Shown: positions 1-6,924, counted from the first letter of the stretch. The stretch is 8,264 bases of DNA from Methanobacteriota archaeon (GCA_030597775.1 JAUVRF010000062.1:1-8264); one strand, 5' to 3'. Translations and numbers: made by a program. The notes: generated by a model from the letters alone, not told the origin.

Positions 1-124
1 CATCGTCCCCGTCGCCACCTTCCGTGCTGCTCAACGAGACCGCGAGCACCGCGATCGCGACGATGCCAAGCACCACGATCAGGGCGAGGAACGGCTTGCT
101 ATGCATGAACTTGGCGAGGTCCAT
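1..124 (-). CDS. N-terminal fragment of a membrane-anchored protein (partial)
   Basis: An ATG at 124-122 on the minus strand opens a frame that stays open to the window edge, giving 41 residues. After a short basic stretch (MDLAKFMHSKPF) comes one strongly hydrophobic segment (about residues 12-32, rich in L, I, V and A). A serine/glycine/aspartate-rich linker (SSTEGGDGDD) follows. This layout is typical of an uncleaved signal anchor or signal peptide leading to an extracytoplasmic domain that lies outside the window. A weak AGGGA sits 5 nt before the ATG, and a better GGGGAGG lies about 20 nt upstream, so the start is fairly but not fully certain. The gene is divergent from the cysteine synthase gene. 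Function cannot be told from this piece. Confidence 0.6.
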   Translation of the reverse strand, partial: MDLAKFMHSKPFLALIVVLGIVAIAVLAVSLSSTEGGDGDD

Positions 125-229
125 CAAGGTCCCTAAGGTGAGACCTCCCCAAAAACCTTACGCAATTGTCTGGTGTCCAGGACCGCAAAGGTGAACATCG
201 CATCGGTCCATCCTCCCTCGAGTGGTCCC

Positions 230-1156
230 ATGGACGTACGAGACAGCATCCTCGATTGCATCGGCGGCACGCCGCTGGTCGCCCTCGACCGTTTCGCTCC
301 ACCGGAGAACGGCCGGGCCAGGGTGCTGGCCAAGATGGAGCTCATGAACCCCTACAGCGTGAAGGACCGACCGGCCCTGTGGATGCTCCGCCAGGCCCAT
401 CGTCGGGGAGAGATCGAGCCGGGTCGCACCACCATCATCGAGGCGACCTCGGGAAACACCGGCATCGGCCTGGCCATGGTGTCCACCATCCTGGGCTACG
501 ACCTGGTACTGTGCATGAGCGAGGGAATGTCCGAGGAGCGCAAGGCGATACTCCGGGCCCTGGGAGCCCGGCTGGAGCTGACGCCCGCGCCCCTGCACAC
601 GAAGGGGGCCAAGGCCCGTGCCCTCGAGCTTCTCGAGGAGCTGCCCGAGGGTTACTACATCTGCCAGCACGACAACCTGGACAATCGCCAGGCTCACATC
701 GACAGCACCGCCGAGGAGCTGTGGGAGCAGACCGACGGGGGCATGAGCGCCTTCGTGGCCGGCCTCGGCACCTGCGGTACCCTCACGGGGGTGGCCACCG
801 CCCTCAAGCCCCGGAACCCAGATCTCCTGATAGTGGGCGTCGAGCCCGCGGAGGCACCCTACTACAGGACCGGTGAGTTCGGGCAGCACAAGATACCCGG
901 GGTGGTGCCAGGCTGCACTCCGGGGATCTACGATGCCGACCTGGTGGACCGGCTCGTGGACGTGCCCGCCGACACGGCCGGGCAGTCGGTGCGCGACCTG
1001 GCCCACACCGAGGGCATCATGGCCGGCATCACCTCGGGGGCGACGGCATGGGCAGCGAGAGAGCTGGCGGGGGAGCCGGACCTGGCCGGCGGGATGGTCG
1101 TCTGCGTTTTCGCGGACACCGGGGAGCGGTACCTATCGACCGAGGGCCTGTGGTGA
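230..1156 (+). CDS. cysK: Cysteine synthase family PLP enzyme (O-acetylserine sulfhydrylase-like)
   Basis: PLP-dependent beta-replacement enzyme expected to make L-cysteine from an activated serine and sulfide in the cytoplasm. From the ATG at 230 it is 308 residues, the usual family length. The N-terminus (MDVRDSILDCIGGTPLV) aligns with typical CysK starts. Visible motifs: PYSVKDR with the Schiff-base lysine at residue 45; the substrate loop TSGNTG at 73-78; the PLP-phosphate loop GLGTCGTLTG at 178-187; GVEP at 203-206; a CysK-like PxxHKI-type loop (GQHKIPG) near 218-224; GITSGA at 266-271; and ADTGERYLST at 295-304. In-frame GTG codons at 173 and 191 would add 19 or 13 residues, but that extension has no family-like content. 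No clear Shine-Dalgarno precedes any of the three starts. A weak AT-rich element lies at 151-160. Acceptor choice (O-acetylserine, O-phosphoserine or cystathionine-type chemistry) cannot be settled from sequence, although the HKI loop favours CysK over the phosphoserine type. Confidence 0.9.
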   Translation: MDVRDSILDCIGGTPLVALDRFAPPENGRARVLAKMELMNPYSVKDRPALWMLRQAHRRGEIEPGRTTIIEATSGNTGIGLAMVSTILGYDLVLCMSEGMSEERKAILRALGARLELTPAPLHTKGAKARALELLEELPEGYYICQHDNLDNRQAHIDSTAEELWEQTDGGMSAFVAGLGTCGTLTGVATALKPRNPDLLIVGVEPAEAPYYRTGEFGQHKIPGVVPGCTPGIYDADLVDRLVDVPADTAGQSVRDLAHTEGIMAGITSGATAWAARELAGEPDLAGGMVVCVFADTGERYLSTEGLW

Positions 1157-1174
1157 GTACCCCTCTCTATTCTC

Positions 1175-1190
1175 GGTATATCTTTAATAT
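1175..1190 (+). promoter_or_regulatory. Probable TATA-type promoter element for the UbiB gene
   Basis: The 96-nt gap between the cysteine synthase stop and the UbiB start contains one AT-rich stretch, GGTATATCTTTAATAT, in otherwise GC-rich sequence. An archaeal TATA box here would start transcription roughly between 1203 and 1215. The exact start matters, because it decides whether the left arm of the downstream hairpin (1200-1208) is part of the transcript. Read-through from the upstream gene is also possible. Confidence 0.45.
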
Positions 1191-1199
1191 GAAACAGAC

Positions 1200-1244
1200 C
1201 CTTCCCGGCTTCTGCCGAGCCCCTCGGGTTCGGCACCGGGAGGG
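1200..1244 (+). promoter_or_regulatory. Two-tier leader hairpin pairing with the UbiB Shine-Dalgarno
   Basis: By eye, 1214-1222 (GCCGAGCCC) pairs with 1226-1234 (GGGTTCGGC) in nine pairs, one of them G-U, around a CTC loop. Outside it, 1200-1208 (CCTTCCCGG) pairs with 1236-1244 (CCGGGAGGG), again nine pairs with one G-U. A CTTCT/A internal loop separates the two stems. The right outer arm contains GGGAGGG, the ribosome binding site, 8 nt before the ATG at 1253. Folded, the site would be masked. No T-tract follows, so it is not an obvious archaeal terminator. Pairing is seen directly; a regulatory role is inference. Confidence 0.45.
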
Positions 1245-1252
1245 AAAGTTCC

Positions 1253-2965
1253 ATGATGGGACAGGATATCTCCGACGAGATCGATGACGAGGAGACCAAG
1301 CGAGGCCTGAGCAAGGTCCTCAGCCATAAGTACCAGAATTTCAAAAGGGCAGCCCAGATCATGGCTGCCCTCTCCAAGTTTGGCTTCGGAAAGCTGGGTC
1401 CATCCAAGAAGCAGATCAAGGAGATGGGGATGGATCCTGAGGCCCCACCGGACATCAAGGATCTCACCGAGGCCGTGCGCCTCCGTCTGATGCTCCAGAA
1501 CCTGGGACCAACGTTCGTCAAGCTTGGTCAGATGCTATCCACTCGCCCCGATCTCATCGATGACGAGTTCGCGATCGAGCTGGAGAACCTGCGTGACAAG
1601 GTACCTCCGGACGCACCAGAGGTCATCAGGGCGACGATCGAGAACGAGCTGGGAAAGCCAGTCGATGAGATATTCGACGATTTCCCTGATAACCCGATAG
1701 CCGCTGCCTCCATCGGCCAGGTCTTCAGGGCGAGGTTGAAGGGCACCGACAAGTGGGTTGCTGTGAAGGTCCAGCGTTCCAACATATTCAAGATCATCCG
1801 GGCGGACATAGCCGTCCTGAAGGACATGACGGCATTCCTGTCCAAGGCCTTCTCCAGCATCGAGAACCTCAATCTAGGAGGGGCGGTGGATGAGTTCGGC
1901 ATCATGATAATGCGAGAACTGGACTACACCCTTGAGGCTAGGAACATCAAGCGCCTGGCCGAGAACATGGATGAGATCCCGGGTGTCAGGGTACCGGACC
2001 TCTATATGGAGGTCTCCTCGAGCAGGGTGCTGACGATGGAGTTCATCGACGGCGTATCTCTGGACAAGCTAGGCACCGAGGGAGCTCCTGACGTGGACCC
2101 CAAGGCCCTGGTCTCCCCCCTGGTCGGCGCCGTCATGAAGCAGATATTCATAGACGGTTTCTTCCACGCCGATCCCCACCACGGGAACCTCTTCGTGGCC
2201 CAGAACGGGGTCGTGGTCTTCATCGATGTGGGTGCCATGGGCTACCTGGAATCCCACCTGAAGGGGGAGGTCACAGAGTTCTATATGGCCCTCATGAAGG
2301 GGGATGAGGAGAAAGCGGCATACTCCATCGTCGAGATATGCGGTCATTCCCTGGGCAAGGTGAACATCTCCCGGCTGGCCCACGATCTCCGGGACTACAT
2401 GGACTTCCTCCAGATGCGAAGGGATGGTTTCGAGATCGACGGTGGTATCAACCAGAAGGCTGTCACCATCCTTCTCAAGAACGGTCTCCACCCCCCCTCC
2501 TCCTGGGTGTTGCTCGAGAGGGCGATGCTCCAGCTGGAAGGAGTGATCCTCACCCTGAACCCTGGTACCGATTACCTGGCTGTGGCAAAGGAGAGTATCA
2601 GCATGATCGCCCAGCAGAAGCTGGCGCCCAGAACCAAGGATCAGCCTCTCCAGGCCCTTCTCACAGCCCGTGCTTACGTTGAGTTCCTGCGGGACCTGCC
2701 CACCAGGGCGGACCGATTGATGACGAAGCTGGAGACGGACCAGTTGACGGTAAAAGTGGACGTGCCCTTCCTGGAGGACTTCCAGAAGACGGTCCGCAGG
2801 GCAGGCCTCATGGTCAGCATCAGCCTCATGGCCCTCGCATTGATCATCGGTAGCGTCAATGCGGGGGACTGGTACGTCGGACCCCTCCTTGGCATCCAGT
2901 TCACCAGCACGGTCATCATCGTCGGATGGCTAATCTGCATGTGGTTGATAAATAAATGGATGTGA
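1253..2965 (+). CDS. ubiB: UbiB/ABC1/AarF-family atypical kinase with two C-terminal membrane helices
   Basis: Member of the ABC1/UbiB protein-kinase-like family, whose bacterial and mitochondrial members support quinone or other isoprenoid-lipid metabolism. The archaeal role is not firmly known. Motifs from the 570-residue start: the family-specific KLGQ at 90-93; the alanine-rich nucleotide loop (AAASIGQV, about 150-157) that replaces the usual glycine-rich loop; VAVKVQ with the ATP-site lysine at 172; an E-L-D element at 222-224; the catalytic loop HADPHHGN at 305-312; and the metal-binding DVGAMG at 325-330, where most relatives have DFG. Two hydrophobic helices (about 517-537 and 544-568) end the protein, as in bacterial UbiB. 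Start: GGGAGGG lies 8 nt before the ATG at 1253; a second ATG follows immediately and is nearly equivalent. It follows the cysteine synthase gene in the same direction but has its own AT-rich promoter candidate. The gene symbol reflects family membership, not proven function. Confidence 0.9.
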   Translation: MMGQDISDEIDDEETKRGLSKVLSHKYQNFKRAAQIMAALSKFGFGKLGPSKKQIKEMGMDPEAPPDIKDLTEAVRLRLMLQNLGPTFVKLGQMLSTRPDLIDDEFAIELENLRDKVPPDAPEVIRATIENELGKPVDEIFDDFPDNPIAAASIGQVFRARLKGTDKWVAVKVQRSNIFKIIRADIAVLKDMTAFLSKAFSSIENLNLGGAVDEFGIMIMRELDYTLEARNIKRLAENMDEIPGVRVPDLYMEVSSSRVLTMEFIDGVSLDKLGTEGAPDVDPKALVSPLVGAVMKQIFIDGFFHADPHHGNLFVAQNGVVVFIDVGAMGYLESHLKGEVTEFYMALMKGDEEKAAYSIVEICGHSLGKVNISRLAHDLRDYMDFLQMRRDGFEIDGGINQKAVTILLKNGLHPPSSWVLLERAMLQLEGVILTLNPGTDYLAVAKESISMIAQQKLAPRTKDQPLQALLTARAYVEFLRDLPTRADRLMTKLETDQLTVKVDVPFLEDFQKTVRRAGLMVSISLMALALIIGSVNAGDWYVGPLLGIQFTSTVIIVGWLICMWLINKWM

Positions 2966-2999
2966 CGTCGGACCCGTCACGATCATCCCTCGGTAGAAG

Positions 3000-3085
3000 T
3001 GGTGCGGGGGGAGCGATTTGAACGCTCGGAGGCCTACGCCACAGGGTCCTAAGCCCTGCCCCTTTGACCGCTCGGGTACCCCCGC
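3000..3085 (-). tRNA. tRNA-Leu (anticodon UAG)
   Basis: Read on the minus strand, the acceptor arms are GCGGGGG (3085-3079) and CCCCCGC (3010-3004), followed by discriminator A and an encoded CCA (3002-3000). The anticodon arm is CAGGG-CTTAGGA-CCCTG, giving anticodon UAG, which reads CUA and possibly other CUN codons. The T arm is GAGCG-TTCAAAT-CGCTC. A long variable arm between anticodon and T arms is the class II feature expected of leucine tRNA. No intron is seen. It lies downstream of ribH on the same strand but has its own TATA box. Confidence 0.95.
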
Positions 3086-3110
3086 ATTGCGACCATCACG
3101 GGGGAGGGGA

Positions 3111-3126
3111 TAGATAAAGGGTTTGG
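3111..3126 (-). promoter_or_regulatory. BRE/TATA promoter of tRNA-Leu
   Basis: The minus strand reads CCAAACCCTTTATCTA, with the TATA-like CTTTATCTA centred about 30 nt upstream of the mature tRNA 5' end. The same nine bases CTTTATCTA occur at 6882-6874 before the winged-helix gene, and the CCAAACC part recurs before the rib operon. Confidence 0.7.
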
Positions 3127-3175
3127 AGTCGGAGCCGAAGCTCTGGGGATCGTACGCTCTCATGACCGGTCTGGC

Positions 3176-3583
3176 CTAGAGGTCGCTGACGGCCTTGTCC
3201 AACTTGACCACGGCCTCCACGGCGGACTTGGCCCGGTTGATGCGTGCCTCGGCCTGGAGGCGGCTCATCCCCGGACCCGTTATACCCAGGCCAATGGGCT
3301 TGCTGTATTCGACGGACAGGTCGGCGATCTTGCGGCTGGCGTGGGAGATCACGATGTCGTCGTGCTCCGTCTCGCCCTCGATGACGGCGCCTATGCAGAC
3401 GATCCCGTCCACATCCTTCCGCTCGCACAGCTTCTTGATGGCCAGGGGCATGTCGAATACGCCAGGCACCTGCACCTCTTTCACTACGTTCGCGCCCAGG
3501 AACTTGGCGTGTTGCTTGGCCTGCTCCAGCATGGGCATGGTCACATCGAAGTTGAACTCCGAAACCACAAAGGCGATGTTCAT
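3176..3583 (-). CDS. ribH: 6,7-dimethyl-8-ribityllumazine synthase (archaeal type)
   Basis: Condenses 5-amino-6-ribitylaminouracil with 3,4-dihydroxy-2-butanone 4-phosphate to give 6,7-dimethyl-8-ribityllumazine, the penultimate step to riboflavin. Members form icosahedral or pentameric cytosolic assemblies. The 135-residue protein closely resembles my recollection of the Methanocaldococcus enzyme: an N-terminal FVVSEFN strand that stacks on the substrate, VPGVFDMPLA, GAVIEGETEHDD with the proton-transfer histidine, and a GITGPGMSRLQA segment. The ATG at 3583 is chosen because AGGAGGA (3597-3591) lies 7 nt upstream and MNIAFVVSEFN matches family N-termini. An upstream in-frame ATG at 3613 would add ten residues (MEYQIQEDND) that include the ribosome-binding-site region, so it is rejected. 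It is the last gene of the rib operon, 46 nt after the small ORF. Confidence 0.95.
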   Translation of the reverse strand: MNIAFVVSEFNFDVTMPMLEQAKQHAKFLGANVVKEVQVPGVFDMPLAIKKLCERKDVDGIVCIGAVIEGETEHDDIVISHASRKIADLSVEYSKPIGLGITGPGMSRLQAEARINRAKSAVEAVVKLDKAVSDL

Positions 3584-3590
3584 GTCATTA

Positions 3591-3597
3591 TCCTCCT
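3591..3597 (-). promoter_or_regulatory. Ribosome binding site of ribH
   Basis: The minus strand reads AGGAGGA, 7 nt before the ATG at 3583. It decides the ribH start and supports separate translation initiation despite the 46-nt gap from the preceding small ORF. Confidence 0.8.
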
Positions 3598-3629
3598 GAA
3601 TTTGATACTCCATTCATTCTGATCGTCAC

Positions 3630-3782
3630 TCACCAGTCTCCGTCGAACAGGTCGTCGGGACCTCCATCCTCGTTCCTGCGGGCCAGGAAGGGGTCCTTGT
3701 AGGCGTCGAGGGCATCCATGCGGTCCTCGAGCTGGCCGTCCGCCTTCCCCTCGGATCCCTTGATATCCTCCGGTGGACCCAT
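3630..3782 (-). CDS. Small acidic hypothetical protein inside the rib operon
   Basis: A 50-residue frame lies between ribC and ribH on the same strand. It starts with ATG at 3782-3780, preceded by GAGGGGG (3796-3790) with 7-nt spacing, and ends at TGA 3632-3630. It begins 12 nt after the ribC stop, and the next ribosome binding site (ribH) lies just beyond its end, which is the spacing expected of a translated operon member. The protein is acidic (about 15 D/E against 6 K/R), hydrophilic and has no membrane segment. Its middle could form one helix (QLEDRMDALDAYKDPFLARR) and it ends in an acidic, aromatic tail (DDLFDGDW). I do not recognise a family. A regulator, an assembly partner for the large lumazine/riboflavin synthase particles, or a non-essential lineage-specific peptide are all possible. 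Evidence for translation is positional only. Confidence 0.6.
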   Translation of the reverse strand: MGPPEDIKGSEGKADGQLEDRMDALDAYKDPFLARRNEDGGPDDLFDGDW

Positions 3783-3794
3783 CTGCCAACCCCC

Positions 3795-4791
<997 letters not shown>

Positions 4792-4804
<13 letters not shown>

Positions 4805-5496
4805 TCCGACCACCTCTCGATGATCTGCTTACCATCGAGGAAGGGCGCTCCCTTCTCCTCGGCGTAGGCCCTGGCGTCCTCACGCGACAGAGAGCCCCCG
4901 TCTTCGGCCATCATCTCGCATCCCACCGCGACCGGGGTCAGGCCCGCCATCGTCAGCAATGCCACTGACAGCTCCGTGTGACCGAACCGGGTCCTCAGTG
5001 GACGCTCCGAGGCCACGCAGATGGGCACGTGGCCCGGTGCCCGGAAGGCCCGACCGTAAAGGCCCAGGGCCTCCTCCGTCGACATGGGGGCAGCCACATC
5101 CGCCAGCTTTGCGAACTCGGCGATGGTGAGGGCCCGGTCGTTGTCGGTGATACCGGTGAAGGTGTTCCTGTGGTTGATGGTGACGGAGAAGGACGACTTC
5201 GTGTCGTAGGGGATGTCGTCGGGCACGAAGGCCTGGAGCACCTCGTACCGGGCCGCCGCCACCATGAGGATGTCGGCCATGAAGGGCAGGCCGATCTTGG
5301 TGGCGATCGCGTTGCCGACCATCAGGAAGATGAGGCCTCCACCGTCCTGGCGCATCTGGCGAACGTGCGCTCCGGTGGTGACCTGTGCAGGAAGGAAGAA
5401 GTCGGTCTCCTCCTCCCTCCCATCAGCATCGTAAACGTACACGAAACGTCCTTCTCGGAACGCCTCTATCGCCTTATCGACCGGGTCATCCGTCAC
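4792..5496 (-). CDS. ribB: 3,4-dihydroxy-2-butanone 4-phosphate synthase
   Basis: Converts ribulose 5-phosphate to 3,4-dihydroxy-2-butanone 4-phosphate plus formate, the four-carbon donor for lumazine. The 234-residue monofunctional protein carries the acidic loop DGREEETD (25-32), the archaeal version of the metal- and substrate-binding REGE-type motif. It also has TKSSFSVTINHRNTFTGIT with DNDRALTI (98-125), RAPGHVP (152-158) and RFGHTELS (170-177) with the second metal-binding histidine. No GTP cyclohydrolase II domain is fused, as expected in archaea. The start is GTG at 5496-5494, with GGAG about 10 nt upstream (5510-5507) and a promoter 20-25 nt beyond that. It is the first gene of the operon and its end overlaps ribL by 13 nt. 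Confidence 0.95.
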
Positions 5497-5534
5497 GGGC
5501 CGTCAACTCCGGATTTCTCCCGAACGGCATTTTT

Positions 5535-5550
5535 CACCTTAAAGGTTTGG
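5535..5550 (-). promoter_or_regulatory. Promoter of the rib operon, with an embedded inverted repeat
   Basis: The minus strand reads CCAAACCTTTAAGGTG, matching the CCAAACC(C)TTTA layout of the tRNA-Leu promoter. It predicts transcription start near 5515, a leader of about 20 nt that includes the ribB GGAG. Plus-strand 5536-5546, ACCTTAAAGGT, is a perfect 5+5 inverted repeat around a single A. A regulator bound here would block the TATA box. Archaeal rib genes are often controlled by RbkR-type proteins, but I cannot confirm that this is its operator. Confidence 0.55.
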
Positions 5551-5649
5551 TATCTACCCGTTTATTGGTTGGTCATGCCCATCCCCGAGGAACCCGTCCC
5601 ATCGGCTTCGGGCCCCAGCAACATGGGTCCCCAGGTCCTTCACTCCCGC

Positions 5650-5660
5650 AAAGATTAAGT
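5650..5660 (+). promoter_or_regulatory. Probable TATA box of tRNA-Asn
   Basis: AAAGATTAAGT is the only AT-rich element at the right distance, centred about 33 nt before the tRNA 5' end at 5689. The larger gap from the rib promoter to here (5551-5649) holds no convincing gene. Confidence 0.45.
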
Positions 5661-5688
5661 ACGCCATGTCCATTCCCAAATCCCTTGC

Positions 5689-5761
5689 GCCGTTGTAGCT
5701 TAGCTGGTAGAGCACTCGGCTGTTAACCGAGCGGTCATCGGTTCGAATCCGATCAACGGCG
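5689..5761 (+). tRNA. tRNA-Asn (anticodon GUU)
   Basis: Acceptor GCCGTTG (5689-5695) pairs with CAACGGC (5754-5760), followed by discriminator G at 5761. The anticodon arm CTCGG-CTGTTAA-CCGAG gives GUU. The T arm is ATCGG-TTCGAAT-CCGAT. CCA is not encoded (GCC then T), unlike the other two tRNAs here. No intron is seen. Confidence 0.95.
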
Positions 5762-5793
5762 CCTCATCCCTATCCAACCCCGAGCCGTGGCCG

Positions 5794-5806
5794 TAAAGGT
5801 TTATAT
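5794..5806 (+). promoter_or_regulatory. TATA box of the CAU-anticodon tRNA
   Basis: TAAAGGTTTATAT, with TTATAT at 5801-5806 centred about 31 nt before the tRNA 5' end, in GC-rich surroundings. It is one of the strongest promoter-like boxes in the window. Confidence 0.65.
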
Positions 5807-5834
5807 CCCGTAAGGGGTGTTCGGCTATCTGCAG

Positions 5835-5912
5835 GGGCCCGTAGCTTAGACTGGCTGGAGCATCCGGCTCATAACCGGACGGTCGTCGGTTCGAATCCGG
5901 CCGGGCCCACCA
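5835..5912 (+). tRNA. tRNA with anticodon CAU (Ile2 or elongator Met)
   Basis: Acceptor GGGCCCG (5835-5841) pairs with CGGGCCC (5902-5908), then discriminator A and an encoded CCA (5910-5912). The anticodon arm TCCGG-CTCATAA-CCGGA gives CAU. The T arm is GTCGG-TTCGAAT-CCGGC. It lacks the initiator features (A1-U72 pair and three G-C pairs at the anticodon-stem base). The GGGCCCG acceptor with A73 resembles archaeal isoleucine tRNAs, so an agmatidine-modified Ile2 that reads AUA is my preferred reading, with elongator methionine as the alternative. The convergent flavin-reductase-like gene ends 6 nt downstream. Confidence 0.9.
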
Positions 5913-5918
5913 TGCACC

Positions 5919-6506
5919 TCATTCTCCGGATCCCTCGGTCCGTTCCAACTTACGGTTGGTCCTTGCCTTCCCGAGGAGCTGGCCCACTCCGTGGTACACG
6001 CTGGCTCCGGGAGAGAAGATGATCGGGCGCAGCTTCTCGATGTCCACGTTATCGTTCTCGTCCAGGATGTCCTCGTCGACGAGGACGTTCATGATCTCGC
6101 CCACGTACTGGGTGTGGAGGCCCAGCTCGTGGGTCTGGAACAGCTTGCACTCGAGGGTCAAGGGGAACTCCTCGACATATGGGGCGTCGACATGCTCAGA
6201 CCTCTTGGGGGTCAGACCGGTCGTCTTGAACTTCAAGGTGTTCCTTCCTGATACCATCCCAACGTGGTCGGCTTCCCTCCACTGGTCCTCGGATGGGATT
6301 CCGATGGTGAAGGCCTTCCTCATCTGCACATTACCATGGGAGTACGTTGCCTCCCTCAAGGACACGCTGACCATCGCCGGACTGGAGCAGGCCACTCCGG
6401 CCCACGCCGCTGTCATCATGTTCGGTCTGCCCTCCGGGTCATAGGTGCAGACCACGACGGTCGGGGTGGGATACAGTATCGACTGGGGACCGAGCGACCT
6501 TTTCAT
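5919..6506 (-). CDS. Flavin reductase-like FMN-binding protein (flavoredoxin-type)
   Basis: A 195-residue protein with the fold features of the flavin reductase-like domain family, a split-barrel FMN/FAD binder that includes flavoredoxins and NAD(P)H:flavin reductases. Recognisable features are the N-terminal YPTPTVVVCTYDPEGRPNMMTAAW segment (about residues 12-36, with the start shown first), VSVSLREATYSHGNV with the FMN phosphate-contact region, KAFTIGIPSEDQ, a central FPLTLECKLFQTHELG, and HTQYVGEIMNVLVDE. Such proteins pass electrons to or from flavin in the cytoplasm; the partner is unknown. The ATG at 6506 is preferred because MKRSLGPQSILYPTP matches family N-termini and GGGGGTG lies 5 nt upstream. 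A GTG at 6536 would overlap the regulator gene. It lies 16 nt after the winged-helix gene and is probably cotranscribed with it. Confidence 0.85.
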   Translation of the reverse strand: MKRSLGPQSILYPTPTVVVCTYDPEGRPNMMTAAWAGVACSSPAMVSVSLREATYSHGNVQMRKAFTIGIPSEDQWREADHVGMVSGRNTLKFKTTGLTPKRSEHVDAPYVEEFPLTLECKLFQTHELGLHTQYVGEIMNVLVDEDILDENDNVDIEKLRPIIFSPGASVYHGVGQLLGKARTNRKLERTEGSGE

Positions 6507-6522
6507 AACAGCACCCCCATCC

Positions 6523-6837
6523 TCACAGGCTGTCACGCACCATCCGACGGATGCGCTTTAGGTTGACGATGGCGTCGGCGATCGCCTCGTCCAGTTCGAA
6601 GATGTACTTCTCGGCCTCCGGGGAGCAGATGGCTCCCTCGGGGGTCGGTTTGATCAGCCCCTCCTTCTCCAACATCCGGAGGGAGTACCTGATCTTGTGC
6701 TGGGGTATCTTAAGATGCTCCGAAAGGCGGATTATCCCCATGGGTTCGTTCTCACGGAGGGTCCTGAGCATCCTGATGTGACGCTCCAGCAGCTCGAGCT
6801 CGTCGTCGATGCTGCCCATCAAGGTGATCTTGGCCAT
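6523..6837 (-). CDS. Small winged-helix transcriptional regulator
   Basis: A 104-residue protein in two parts. An N-terminal helix (IDDELELLERHIRMLRTL) leads into a helix-turn-helix: GIIRLSEHLKIPQHKIRYSLRMLEKEGLI (about 35-63), the classic pattern of a recognition helix followed by a wing (KPTPEGAI). A C-terminal helical stretch (KYIFELDEAIADAIVNLKRIRRM) probably dimerises. No ligand-binding domain or metal-binding cysteine cluster is visible, so it is not a classic metal-sensing ArsR. The ATG at 6837 is chosen over an upstream frame start at 6909 because AGGTGGTG lies just before it and a TATA box sits about 40 nt upstream. Its 5' neighbour is a perfect inverted repeat and its downstream partner is the flavin-reductase-like gene, so autoregulation or control of that gene is a reasonable inference. 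Confidence 0.8.
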   Translation of the reverse strand: MAKITLMGSIDDELELLERHIRMLRTLRENEPMGIIRLSEHLKIPQHKIRYSLRMLEKEGLIKPTPEGAICSPEAEKYIFELDEAIADAIVNLKRIRRMVRDSL

Positions 6838-6873
6838 AACACGCACCACCTGGAATGGGAATCGCATCGAGGC

Positions 6874-6882
6874 TAGATAAAG
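6874..6882 (-). promoter_or_regulatory. TATA box of the regulator/flavoprotein pair
   Basis: The minus strand reads CTTTATCTA, identical to the tRNA-Leu TATA nonamer. It predicts transcription start near 6852, a leader of about 15 nt that contains the AGGTGGTG ribosome binding site. Confidence 0.65.
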
Positions 6883-6896
6883 TATCCGCTCCGTGC

Positions 6897-6913
6897 TAGC
6901 ATGCACCATGCTA
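6897..6913. promoter_or_regulatory. Perfect 17-bp inverted repeat, candidate regulator site
   Basis: TAGCATG-CAC-CATGCTA: 7-bp arms match exactly around a 3-nt spacer. On the minus strand it lies 15-31 bp upstream of the TATA box of the winged-helix gene, in the usual place for an archaeal activator site. Its symmetry suits a dimeric helix-turn-helix protein. No second copy was noticed elsewhere in the window. Confidence 0.5.
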
Positions 6914-6924
6914 CGACGTGTTTG

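Noticed and set aside
158..1006. A 282-codon minus-strand frame opposite cysteine synthase
   Set aside because: It is antiparallel to a gene with all PLP-fold motifs and has no recognisable domain.
1200..1244. The ubiB leader hairpin as a terminator of the cysteine synthase gene
   Set aside because: It has no T-tract after it and its right arm contains the ubiB ribosome binding site, so a leader role fits better. It is not excluded.
3000..3085. tRNA-Leu as an integration site for a mobile element
   Set aside because: No integrase and no second copy of the tRNA 3' end were seen; the neighbours are housekeeping genes.
5497..5535. An FMN riboswitch upstream of ribB
   Set aside because: The leader is only about 20 nt, too short for the bacterial FMN element, which is not expected in archaea anyway.
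5575..5658. A 27-residue plus-strand frame starting ATG at 5575 between the rib promoter and tRNA-Asn
   Set aside because: It is proline-rich with no clear ribosome binding site, and it runs into the tRNA-Asn promoter. It looks like chance open frame.
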